Source: Corydoras sp. C115 (Eukaryota; Chordata; Actinopteri; Siluriformes; Callichthyidae). Taken from it: a stretch of 64,000 bases of DNA. A program made the translations under genes and the position numbers. The DNA lies in contig JAFMOC010000083.1 of NCBI GenBank assembly GCA_019802505.1, positions 1,501,001 to 1,565,000 of the forward strand. Reading direction: 5' to 3'. Shown here piece after piece: positions 1-11,400 of the stretch (position 1 is the stretch's first letter; every line of letters begins with the position of its first letter). A model generated the notes under the pieces. It saw nothing but the letters and a program-made list of their open reading frames with translations. It was not told the origin of the DNA and made no database searches.

Positions 1-862
1 AAACACCCATTATGCCTTGGTTCGAGATGGGAACAAATTCTTTGGGCTTTTTAACCTATTATTAATATTATTATTATTTTAAATGACAAACTGCTAAAAA
101 ATTAAGAGTGCCAAACACAATGGAACCCATTTCACATGGGCTGAAAAGGGTTAAACGGGGGCCACTTGACAGACATAGGGTTCCAACCCTCATCCCATCA
201 ATCAATAACCAAAAGCTTTCAAAGTCTTTATTGCTTTATTAATATTTATGCTCACTAATGCAATTATTGTCCATTTAACTGTTTGTTTCTTTTTTAAGAG
301 AAGTAAAATTATAGAGTGTGGGGGTGCTAGAGCTTATCCACCCTGCTCAGATAAAGAAAGAAATGGAAACGTTAGTGACCAGTTAATAGTCTCTCACGGG
401 ACAAACATAAAAACCCATTTTATTACAATATTTGCACATCAAATGGTATTTTAGTTTTGCCAGTTCACTTACTGGATTTTTTTTTAGATTTTGAAAAAAA
501 AAGACAGAGCTCCTGAAGTTAATCCACCTAGAAAAAGGGAGAGAATATGCAAACTCCAAACAGAAGGAAATTTGTTTTAGTCGAAATACCCAGATCAAAG
601 ATTTTCTTGGTCTGTAATAGTTTATCTGACAAGTCAACACACTTTTACTTGTCATATAATCTGAAGTGAAAAAGCTATTAAACTGTTACATGATTTAGCA
701 TCACCCATTTGGAAAGGAAAATAGGGATTTGTTTTCATTTAGTAGCTGCCAGTTATTGCTTTACCTTACAGATATAAACTCAGACAGAAGGTCTGTATAG
801 TTTGTGTTAGTCATCCTCTAATCCTTTATCTGCACATACAGGAAGCTGATGGCTGGATGTTT

Positions 863-958
863 TTAGTTGGCATCTAAGCCATTGATAGCACAGAAGCGCC
901 AAGCATCATCCACCAGCCAAATAATGCCTTGTTTGTTATAGTGCTATGGTAGACTTGG
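863..958 (-). CDS. Possible 3'-terminal exon of the leftmost minus-strand gene
   Basis: On the minus strand a pyrimidine-rich tract ending in a good acceptor (TTTGTTTTTCACTAG) precedes position 958. Two downstream frames stay open to a stop: one ends at 863 with the residues DAWRFCAINGLDAN, the other is hydrophobic (NKALFGWWMMLGASVLSMA). Two overlapping AATAAA-type hexamers on this strand lie at about 222-240, a plausible 3' UTR distance. Neither peptide is recognisable to me and the phase cannot be tied to the exon at 4467-4514. Treat as a lead only. Confidence 0.18.
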
Positions 959-1584
959 CTAGTGAAAAACAAAGTGAAGGGAGCATACAGCATAATGAAT
1001 AGACTACAGTTTTGTATTTGTAGGAGTATAAAGTGTAACTATATGGGATGTGTAGCTGAAAAGATTGAGAAATAGTGTAAAAACCATTCAACCTGTATAT
1101 AGTAATAGTTTAAGTAAATGGGTTAAAAATACATACACACATACAACTATACAATATATTTATTACATATTTAAGAGGTGAGGCAGAAATTTGCATCTTA
1201 AATCAGATGGAATATGAACAGACAGACCTGTGCTATGGCATGTCTAATGTTGGCATTCATAGTGAAACCATCTTTCACCACACGCCAATACCCTGACAAA
1301 TACCTATGAATTGCTGCTCAAAAGAAAAGTGTGCAAGCAAGTGTTTGTGTACAGAATGCAATCTGTACATGACAGAACAAAATCGTTAGACACTTTAAAA
1401 CAATTTTTGGAACAACAGGATCACAGTGAACCACACTTACGTTAAGTTAGCTGGTGAGTTACTACAGGGAAATCAAAGTAAAGCTTAAATTTACACAATA
1501 AAGGCTAAGCTTAAGAATAATAGGAATTAGTAAAACTTGCATACGCTTCAGTGTTAGTCCATTTTACCCAATTAAATTCAGACA

Positions 1585-1935
1585 CGGCGGCACGGTGGCT
1601 TAGTGGTTAGCACGTTCGCCTCGCAGCACTAGGGATTCCCGGTTCGAATCCCCATCTGGGTGGAGTTTCCATGTTCTCCCCATCCATGTGGGTTTCCTCC
1701 GGGTTCTGCGGTTTCCTCCCACAGTCCAAAAACATGGATCAAGTCAATTGAGTTCTCCAAATTGCCCCATATAGAGTGTGTGTCTATGTGAGTGAGTGAG
1801 TGTGTGTGTGCCCAGCAATAGAACGGCGCCCTGTCCTGGCTGTATCTGCCCAACACCCGAAATGTTCTCCCCTGGATGGGCATGGGGAACCCCCCCACGA
1901 CCCTAATATAGGATAAAGTGGAAGCTAATGGATGG
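1585..1935 (+). mobile_element. Mermaid-like SINE, full length
   Basis: This is a good example of the dominant family, about 345 bases. The tRNA-like head has an A-box region (GGTGGCTTAGTGGTTAGCAC) and a B box (GGTTCGAATCC). The body has GTCCAAAAACATGGATCAAG and CCCCATATAGAGTGTG, and the tail has GGATAAAGTGGAAG plus TGGATGG. Flanks AAATTCAGACA and AAATTCTGATA form an imperfect target duplication. Confidence 0.9.
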
Positions 1936-2900
1936 AAATTCTGATACTATAACCTTTTGTCACTGGTATGACTTAATGAAAAATTATACTAAAATATATT
2001 TTAAGAGGTTTCAGAACCAAATATGTTATATGGGCAGTTGGGGTAATTTAAAAACAAACTTCAGGAGCTTAAAATAGAAAAAATGCAAATACACGCTTGG
2101 GGTCACATGACGTAACATTTGAATCCTCACTTCAAGAATTCTGCATGACAAAGTTCATTAGCTGTTCGAGGAGTTAATACGTTCAAGATCACTTTCAGCA
2201 AAGCAGCTTTTATTTAAGTTTCAATAGCAAATGTTTTTTCCTCACTGAAGTCCCTTCATTCACCACCGACATCAGTGGTTTCAACATTTAAACCAGCAAT
2301 TTTGTGGAGCCATTTCGTTGCCACCTTTCCGGCATGGGCATGAGCCTTTTATCAAGGGAAAATTGCAGAACCAGTTCTAGATCAAGTAAGTTTGGTGGAA
2401 AACTAGAGTCTCTTCCTGTTAAAATACACAGCGTTATCTAAAACTAAACGCCAACAGTGTTGACTTACTGTATTGACTGTTAATAGCAATGATAAGTTTT
2501 TTCTTTGAATTGCATTTCATTCTGATCTGATAGCTGCCATGTCAAAACGTTTAGCATCAACCACAAATGAAAAAGGTGTCAGGAATCAATCTTATAGAAA
2601 AAACAGTCACATTTACTGAGAAATACTTTTCCGTCAGCTTCTTTCTTAAAACAATCCTATAATAGTGTGTTCAAAAATATCGCCGGCAAAGGAATGCTAC
2701 AGTTCAGACACTTTTGGTCAGCAATACCATTGCACTTGGAATTTCTAAGTGGTGTTTCAAACACGGCTCTTTGTCTTAGTTTATCAGCTTTAAAGCTAAT
2801 TTTGGTTCATTATTTTAACAATTTAGCAGTCAGCTGTAGGTTGTTCTTGTGAGGTTAGTTGTTGTTAGTAGTTGTCCAGAGTTTAGCATATTTATTAAGT

Positions 2901-4400
2901 ACATGGGAGTGGTAGCTCAGTGGTTAGGGTGTTGGGCTATCAATCTGATGGTTGTGGGTTCAAATCTCAGGTCCACTGAAGTTACCAATGTGAGTCCTTG
3001 AGAAAGGCCCTTAACCCTCATTGCTCCAGGGATGTTGTGATTAACCCTGTGTTCACCTTGTAAGTCGCTTTGGATAAAAGCATCTGCTAAATGACCAAAA
3101 AGTACATTATTTTGTTTTAAATACTTTGTTTTAAATAATTTAGCAGTCAGCTGTAGGTTGTTCTTGTTAGTAGTTGTCCAGAGTTTAGCATATTTATTAA
3201 GTACATGGGAGTGGTAGCTCAGTGGTTAGGGTGTTGGGCTATCAATCTGATGATTGTGGGTTCAAATCCCAGATCCACTGAAGTTACCAATGTGGGTCCT
3301 TGAGCAAGACCCTTCACCCTCATTGCTCCAGGGATGTTATGATTAACCCTGTGTTCACCTTGTAAGTCGCTTTGGATAAAAGCATCTGCTAAATGACCAA
3401 AAAGTACATTATTTTGTTTTAAATACTTTGTTTCAAATAATTTAGCAGTCAGCTGTAGGTTGTTCTTGTTAGGTTAGTTGTTATCCAGAGTTTAGCATAT
3501 TTATTAAGTACATGGGAGCGGTAGCTCAGTGGTTAGGGTGTTGGGCTATCAATCTGATGGTTGTGGGTTCAAATCCCAGATCCACTGAAGTTACCAATGT
3601 GGGTCCTTGAGAAAGGCCCTTAACCCTCATTGCTCCAGGGATGTTGTGATTAACCCTGTGTTCACCTTGTAAGTCGCTTTGGATAAAAGCATCTGCTAAA
3701 TGACCAAAAAGTACATTATTTTGTTTTAAATACTTTGTTTTAAATAATTTAGCAGTCAGCTGTAGGTTGTTCTTGTTAGTAGTTGTCCAGAGTTTAGCAT
3801 ATTTATTAAGTACATGGGAGTGGTAGCTCAGTGGTTAGGGTGTTGGGCTATCAATCTGATGATTGTGGGTTCAAATCCCAGATCCACTGAAGTTACCAAT
3901 GTGGGTCCTTGAGCAAGACCCTTCACCCTCATTGCTCCAGGGATGTTATGATTAACCCTGTGTTCACCTTGTAAGTCGCTTTGGATAAAAGCATCTGCTA
4001 AATGACCAAAAAGTACATTATTTTGTTTTAAATACTTTGTTTCAAATAATTTAGCAGTCAGCTGTAGGTTGTTCTTGTTAGGTTAGTTGTTATCCAGAGT
4101 TTAGCATATTTATTAAGTACATGGGAGCGGTAGCTCAGTGGTTAGGGTGTTGGGCTATCAATCTGATGGTTGTGGGTTCAAATCCCAGATCCACTGAAGT
4201 TACCAATGTGGGTCCTTGAGAAAGGCCCTTAACCCTCATTGCTCCAGGGATGTTATGATTAACCCTGTGTTCACCTTGTAAGTCGCTTTGGATAAAAGCA
4301 TCTGCTAAATGACCAAAAAGTGCATTATTTTGTTTTAAATACTTTAACCTATTTCTCGTTGGTGCCCTACAATGGTAACAAAACAGCATTAACCTCAGCA
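2901..4400 (+). repeat. Higher-order tandem array of V-SINE-like units
   Basis: Five units start at 2901, 3203, 3510, 3812 and 4119 (spacing 302, 307, 302, 307). Each has a tRNA-like head (GTGGTAGCTCAGTGGTTAGG and a GGTTCAAAT B-box word) and the fish SINE tail GTCGCTTTGGATAAAAGCAT, followed by about 95 bases of former flank. Units 1 and 3 share variants (GAGAAAGGCCC), as do units 2 and 4 (GATGATTG, GAGCAAGACCC), so the repeat unit is a 609-base dimer. The fifth unit ends near 4345 and flanking sequence resumes. Confidence 0.9.
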
Positions 4401-4466
4401 CGTGTGTCACGATGGGATTATTAGTTTAAACAGGTTATAAAATAAAATAATAAAATAAAAACTCAC

Positions 4467-4514
4467 CTGGCCGGAATTTTCGATGACTCCTGTTCCTTGA
4501 GTCCGGGTTGACAT
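4467..4514 (-). CDS. Candidate first coding exon of an unidentified gene
   Basis: On the minus strand an ATG at 4514 opens a 16-codon stretch (MSTRTQGTGVIENSGQ) that ends exactly at a consensus donor (CAG then GTGAGT) in phase 0. It lies just downstream of a CpG-rich block, as expected for a first exon. The gene would run left. I do not recognise the peptide. Possible 3' exons further left (863-958, with AATAAA-like signals near 222-245 on the same strand) are weak. The call rests on start, donor and CpG context only; a chance ATG in a 5' leader is possible. Confidence 0.4.
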
Positions 4515-4599
4515 TTTTTGGTTCGGGGCTCTTCAAAACTGGTCCGAAGTTGAATTTTTAGTGTACACCAAACATTTAAAGACTTTCCTCGGCACTTTT

Positions 4600-5700
4600 G
4601 ATACGGGTTTATGTGCCACTAATAAATAAAAGACTGCGGGATCGTGATCTGAACGAGCAGCGAGCGCCGAGAGCCGAGAGCCACGCACACAGATCAACAA
4701 GTTCAACAGCAGTCAACGGACGTGTCCATGTCCCCGGCCAAGAAGTTCTAGAACAACCACGTTCCACCCAAAACCAGAACCTCCACTAAATTAAACATCT
4801 GACATCTTGGATGTGTCGCTTTCCGTAAACGAATGCCACGATTTCTCAGCTGCTCGATGCGATTCAGCAGCCCGGAGTCTCACGCCATCAGAGTTGAGGT
4901 TAACTTCAGTTCACTGTGAAGCAACCGAAAGCACGACAGCGCTGAAAGGCGAAGCGAAATCTTAAAAACAAACGTCCTCAGCCCTTTTCCGAAAAGATTG
5001 CGAATTAATATCAAGTATATCAGGCCGATCGGGTAGCTAGCCAGCTAGCTATCAAGCTGACGATAAAAAAGCAAGAACGGAGAGAAAGCAGTTCGTCCTC
5101 GATCGCTGCGTGAACGGGAATAAACGCGTGATCGCGAGTTTAAAGCGCGGCGAGGTCTCCGGGCTGTGGGCAAATCAATCGGCCAACGGAGGCGAACACT
5201 AGCCAGTCTTAGCCCGTTAGCCTTCGGACGCTCCAGATCCCCGAAAACTCGAAAGATTCCTCCACAGTTCGGTCCAAATCCGCTCTGCCGCACGACCGAT
5301 CGCCCGAGCGACACGACGCGGAGGTGACGCCGAGCAAGATCTACCCTTCACGGTTAAAGTCGCGGGCTGGGAAAAGAGCCATAACTGCCCGCGCCTGCTC
5401 GCATCCCGTTTCCCTGCTCTCTACAGAGGGAGTAAGCTGGCCGATCAGAGCTCAGCGCTGGAGGGCTGAACTGAGGCGGAATACCGGAACAAACCCAGCA
5501 AACATGGCCGGCCGCCGCGCAGTGGAGGGGCGGGAAACATCAGTTCGTTACCTCGAAGCTAAACCTAAGCTCACCGGTTACAGCAGCCAGCCGAGGCTCC
5601 CCACAGACTACAGACCGCGGCTGACCCCAAGCGTCCTTCCCTAATCACTAACCACCGCCTACACCCACGCTGCAGCGCACAGGGGACACGACATCTCCAA
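4600..5700. promoter_or_regulatory. CpG-rich promoter island
   Basis: About 1.1 kb with frequent CG dinucleotides stands out from the AT-rich surroundings. It lies directly upstream, on the minus strand, of the candidate first exon at 4467-4514. Short ORFs in it on both strands (for example an ATG at 5504) have no protein-like features and are probably leader or promoter sequence. A minus-strand donor-like site near 5555 (GAG then GTAACG) could end a non-coding first exon. Confidence 0.6.
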
Positions 5701-5915
5701 ACAATATTCTAACATCGTGTTATTCATCTGTGAAATCAGTTTGAAAAGCCATGGCCTCATGAGACTGCACTGTGGCACCAACTCGAAGGACTCCCTCTAA
5801 ATAACTTTAATATCACAGTAAAACATTGCCTTTAAACTCTTATTGTCCAGTGTCCAATTGAAAACAAACAGAAAACCCAGTCGTGTTAAATTATATATCG
5901 TGTTAAATTACTTTC

Positions 5916-5989
<74 letters not shown>
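5916..5989 (+). repeat. (CTAT)n microsatellite
   Basis: About 18 tandem CTAT units. Confidence 0.95.
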
Positions 5990-5991
<2 letters not shown>

Positions 5992-6123
5992 AATTCTGCG
6001 TGTGAAGTATAATATTGAGTAGAAAATGGGCAGTTTATCCATAGAAAACACAATTAATTAATTATTAATTGTGTTTTCTATGGATAAACTGCCCATTTTC
6101 TACTCAATATTACACTATATATT

Positions 6124-6190
6124 ATCCAGGGGAGAACGTCTCGGGCACTGGGCAGATACACCCAGGACAGGGCGCCAACCCATCGCTGGG
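6124..6190 (-). mobile_element. SINE fragment in a fold-back
   Basis: This is the 3'-half segment (GGGGAGAACGTCTCGGGCAC to ATCGCTGGGCAT) in minus orientation. Its inverted partner is the segment starting at 6237. Confidence 0.85.
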
Positions 6191-6236
6191 CATAACTATA
6201 ATTAAGTATTGATAATTACCAATACATAATTATAGT

Positions 6237-6571
6237 TATGCCCAGCGATGGGTTGGCGCCCTGTCCTGGGTGTATCTGCCCAGTGCCCGAGACGTTCTCC
6301 CCTGGATGGGCATGGGGAACCCCCCGCAACCCTATCCCAATCTATCGCTGGGCACACCCTCATTCACACAGACACACTCTATATGGGGCAATTTGGAGAA
6401 CTCAATTGACTTGATCCATGGTTTTGGACTGTGGGAGGAAACCGGAGAACCCGGAGGAAACCCACACGGACACGGGAAGAACATGGAAACTCCACCCAGA
6501 TGAGGATTTGAACCAGGAATCCCTAGCGCTGAGAGGCGAACGTGCTAACCACTAAGCCACTGTGCCGCCAC
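6237..6571. mobile_element. Chimeric SINE, plus 3' part joined to minus 5' part
   Basis: 6237-6335 reads in plus orientation (CCCAGCGATGGGTTGGCGCC onwards). After CAACCCTATCCCAATC it switches to minus orientation and runs to the head at 6571 (complement of GGCGGCACAGTGGCTTAGTG). It is part of the rearrangement described in the findings. Confidence 0.8.
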
Positions 6572-6710
6572 CCAGTCATATATCGTGTTAAATTACTTTA
6601 TCTATCTATCTATATTAATTCTGCGTGTGAAGTATAATATTGAGTAGAAAATGGGCAGTTTATCCATAGAAAACACAATTAATTAATTACCAATACTTAA
6701 TTATAGTTAG

Positions 6711-7033
6711 TCCATCCATTTTCTTCCACTTTATCCTATATTAGGGGTGTGGTGCCCATCCAGAGGAGAGCATTTCAGGCACTGGGTAGATACTCCCAGG
6801 ACAGGATGCCAATCTTTCGCTGGGCACACACACAGACACACTCTATATGGGGCAATTTGGAGAACTCAATTGACTTGATCCATGTTTTTTGACTGTGGGA
6901 TGAAACCGGAGAACCCGGAGGAAACCCACGCGGACACGGGGAGAATATGGAAACTCCACCCAGATGGGGATTCGAACCGGGAATCCCTAGTGCTGAGAGG
7001 CGAACGTGCTAACCACTAAGCCACCGTGCCGCT
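6711..7033 (-). mobile_element. Mermaid-like SINE
   Basis: Nearly full length, with a variant body (CCATCCAGAGGAGAGCATTT); short flanking repeat TAGTTAG on both sides. Confidence 0.85.
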
Positions 7034-7226
7034 CTAGTTGTAGTTAGTAATTTTTTTTTAATTGATTCATGTGTTGTCATTGACGATGAACTGTGCAGTT
7101 TTAGCTCAATCAGATAACAGGAAGTTGGTGAAATGGCATTTGCAATCTTTTTACCAGACACAAAGAGTTTAAGCTAATATAGGGGTGGTAATAATAATAA
7201 AGAATGCCACTAAAAGCTTCTGCAGG

Positions 7227-7230
<4 letters not shown>

Positions 7231-7262
<32 letters not shown>
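7231..7262 (+). repeat. (AT)n microsatellite
   Basis: Sixteen AT units in an AT-rich stretch. Confidence 0.9.
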
Positions 7263-7266
<4 letters not shown>

Positions 7267-8403
7267 AATGAAAATGTTTTTTCCCCACCATCACCCTATA
7301 AATTCTCTTGTAACCCAGTTCGTATACTTGTGCTACAGCAAATTAAGCATGGTTACAAATTTTCTTAATATAAAACTAAATAAGGATGCTCAGTGCAAAA
7401 TATTTTTAATTACATTTTTAAAAGAGGTTAATAGATCATTACACTGACAAACCGCTAAAGGAGGATGTGTCCTTCACAGCCTTGGTCCTCAAAAGGTTTT
7501 GTCCTTAAAAACCAACCAAAAGCACCAGGAAGTTTTTCCTTGCCACTCTCCCTTCGGCTTGTTTTAAGGGGTTTAGGGTAAAAACATCATACGGCTGCTT
7601 TCAGCTATAGAAAAATAGAAAGGCTAACATACAGTTTTTATGACTTTAATAATTATTTACAGCTTCATAAAAGAAATAATCACATGAAAATCACACATCA
7701 TGTTCTGTTATATGCTATGATAAAACAAAAATACACAATATGAACAGAATTCAGACACGCTTAAAATCAGGGATTTTTCATTAGTGCACTTTTGTGAACT
7801 ATACACTTCCAACATTTTGGAAAATTTAACTAAGGTACCTCTGCTGTAGCATGACTGACCCAGTGTACAAAGAAAAATCTATTAAGCCATGGTTGAGCAA
7901 GTATGGTGTGAAAAAAAAACTTTATACTTTAACCCAATTAACTACTTTGTAAATTAACTAAAACAGGGATTGTGAACCAGGCACACAAAGGTCAGTGTCA
8001 GACCTTACAAACACACTTTTGGATGCATGTACAAAGATTCTTCAGGCACTTCCAAAAAATTATTATTATTTTTTAAGTTGAAGGCATTACACTTGGCAAA
8101 AGGGGGTATAACTTAAAATGGAATTTTGAAAAAGCTTCTGCAGGTGTCCAAATACTTTGTCTATATAGTAAAGCTTCCATATAATCTGAGTATTCATTAA
8201 AAAAAGCATAGTAGCTAAAGTTGCAGGTGTTTTCTATGACCATCAGACCTGTACATATTTTGTCTCATGCTTTACATTCAAAATACCATGTCCTATTTGA
8301 TACAGAACTAGGTTTCCAGTGAAATACAAAAACCTGAAATACAAGCAATATGTACAGTTTTTGAAATCTTAAGACAGTCTTTTTTTTTTTGAAACAATTT
8401 CTC

Positions 8404-11400
8404 TTATTCACACAACTCCTGGACTGGCACTGAGATCAAGTCATTGAAAAAGCTCCCTTCATTGTCTCCACCACCAAACACAAGCAAAGTCCGAGGCACA
8501 GATTTAGAAATTGTGTAATCATCATCATCATCATCAGTGGAAGTCTGTTACAAAACAGTAAATATAAGACATACATGAGAGCAAAGCACAGACCATATAA
8601 ATATTAAATTAAACATAATGTAAGGTAAAAGGTAGAATAATGTTTTTCAGCATAAGAAATTTACCTTCATGAATGCTGTGGTCATACTAATAATGGAGTG
8701 TCCGGCTCTAGGTGTTGAACTTAGTTGACCAATTACTAAAGATGTCCAGCTGTTAGTGTCTATTAAAACAAAGCATAAATGTGGATGCACACACATTAAA
8801 ACTTTAAATATTTATAACCTATTAAATTTCATCACATTATATACTGAATACTAATCTATTGCATCTAAAGAAAACCAAATGGGTAAAGCAAAAGTAAAAA
8901 AAATAAAAAATACCTGTCATAGCAAATAAAGTCTGACAAATAACAGTGGTATGTTTAAATGAAGATGAGTATTTTTTTTCTTTTATACCAACAAAGCTGA
9001 TCCTTTATAAAGACAAAACAAATAAGCCAGCAATCACAATATAGTTTTATAATGTAATTATGAGGCAAAGTGAGTGTAAACCTCAAATTTTTACTACCGT
9101 ATTTTCCAGACAATAAGGCACACCGTATTATAAGGCGCAGTCTGAATTACGGGGTCCATTTCTGTATTTGACCCACGTATAAGGCGCACCGTACTATAAG
9201 GCGCAGTCTCAATTAGGGACTCTATTTCTGTACGGCACCGTATTATAAGGCACTTGCTAAAACATACGATCTACAAGAAAAGTAAAGGATGCAAAACGCT
9301 GATTTATAATTGAAGTTTATTCTACTACTTGACAAAACACATTATTTTTAATCACTCTTCTCCCACAAATCCATCAAAGTCCTATTCTGTGTCTGAATTA
9401 AAAAGCTACGCAATTTCACTATCAATGTCCGAGTCAGTCTCGTCGCCAGGCGGCTGTTCAGCAACGATGCCGGCTTTCGCGAAAGCTTGGACAACGGTTA
9501 CAGCAGAAAGCTTAGCCCAGGCTTCCACAATCCATTCACAGACGCTGGCGTAACTCGCCCCGACGCCGCCTCCCGAGTTTTAGTAAACGTGTGTTCGCCG
9601 TCTATCATCCATCGCTCCCACGCCGCCCGCAACTTTACTTTAAACGCCCTGTTTACACCAATGTCCAGCGGTTGGAGTTCTTTATTTAATCCTCCCGGAA
9701 TGACGGCAAGCTCTGAATTAATTTTCTTCACTTTGTTATTTAAGCAGTGACGGTGATGTGTGGAAAAAAAAAAACTCCCGGTCGCACAACAATACTTTTA
9801 TAGATTTTGGAACTCAGTACACGTATAAGGCGCACCGGATTATAAGGCACACGTCCGATTTCTGGGAAAATTTTAGGCTTTTAGGTGCGCCTTATAGTCC
9901 GGAAAATATGGTACTGCCAGCAATATGAAAAAAGCTTTCGTAAATAAACTTATGTTTACCAAAATAACTATACAAAAATGTTGAAAATTATTTTTCCTGC
10001 AGTCGTTATCCAACCTTTCTCTCCCTTCTGTCGGAGATCCAAAGGCTCATCAGCTGTGGGGGTGATGTACCTTGCTATTAGATTCCAGTGATTAATTCAG
10101 ATAACTTACTTGGAAACTAATTTGAAGAAAGAGCCTAAAGCATATAAATTCTAATAAGGCATGTGGGTCTTAAGAAAGAAAAGCAACAATAGATCTTTTT
10201 TTGTACCTGTGTTGAAGATGAAAGTGTCACTTAATGCAGAATTTCCATTGTAGCCTCCGTGAATCAAAAATCGTGAATCAGACAATGCAGCACAACCATG
10301 CCAGCTGTAAACGAGGTCAGACACATGGCGGCAACAGGGAGAAAAAGTGACATCAAACACACTCAGAAACCAAGTATCATCAAATCATAGTAACAAAACT
10401 CAATCATGAAACAGAATGTAAAACATTAACATTAATCAATACTGAAAGTACCTCCGTGGTGAGGGAATTGATCCACTTGTCTGCACAGCTGAAAACTCCA
10501 TCAAGCCTAAAACAGGGAAGCCCTTCCAAGTTAGATGAACAGGAAATCTAAATTATTCAGAATGGTCATTTTAATTATTGAACAGTCTTAATCATTATCC
10601 GTCTCTCGGCTGGATTTATGCTGAATCAAAAGGATTTTCCATTGTGGGATCATAATCCTATGGATTAATCTTACTAAATTTGCAAAAAAAAAAAAATTCT
10701 CTTTAAATATCTGGGCTCATACAGTAAGCAAAAAATAATTACAGTTAAACTGGACATTAAATAAGCAAAAGCAAAAAACATGAAGGCTAAAACCCTTATT
10801 GATTAGTGTAAGATTTAATGTATAAAATTCAATTTTGCATGTTTTTCCTTGATATGCTGATCCCTTAGATCACTATTTTGTGATTCCCCCCCCCCCCCCA
10901 ATGTCAACTGCACGGGCAAAGAGATTTTCTCTGGCAAGTGCTTTTATAATAATAATAATGATAATAATAAGGGGCAATGAAAATGTATATTATTTTTAAT
11001 TATGTGTTTGCTTTGGGGTGGCACGGTGGCTTAGTGGTTAGCACGTTCGCCTCTCAGCACTAAGGATTCCCGGTTCGAATCCCCATCTGGGTGGAGTTTC
11101 CATGTTCTCCCTGTGTCCGCGTGGGTTTCCGCCGGGTTCTCCGGGTTTCTCTCAAAGTCCAAAAACATGGATGAAGTCAATTGAGTTCTCCAAATTGCCC
11201 CATATAGAGTGTGTGTGTGAGCCCAGCGATAGATTGGCGCCCTGTCCTGGGTGTATCTGCTCAGCACCCGAAACGTTCTCCCCTGGATGGGCATGGGGAA
11301 CCCCCCCCGCGACCCTGATATAGGATAAAGCGGAAGATAATGAATAATAATAAGTTTAAACAAGGTTCTTACACAAATCCAACATAAACATGTCATTGAA

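Larger units (their letters stand above)
5877..6700. repeat. Nested inverted and direct duplications
   Basis: About 55 bases at 6010-6065 (GAAGTATAATATTGAGTAGA and on) recur inverted at 6070-6112 and again directly at 6618-6680. A second fold-back pairs 6129-6188 with 6236-6300. The CTAT microsatellite precedes both direct copies. Confidence 0.85.

Noticed and set aside
2901..4400. CRISPR array, because of regular repeats
   Set aside because: Units are about 305 bases, the whole unit is repeated rather than short repeats with unique spacers, and the content is a eukaryotic SINE.
5324..5644. 106-codon plus-strand ORF in the CpG island
   Set aside because: Arg/Pro/Ser-rich composition follows base composition; no splice context or recognisable domain.
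8914..10053. Two extra kelch-gene exons (10015-10053 and 8914-8979) that also fit in phase
   Set aside because: Skipping both joins FIFNT directly to DTNSWTSL, restoring a canonical kelch blade. The extra pieces would break the blade and their splice sites are weak.
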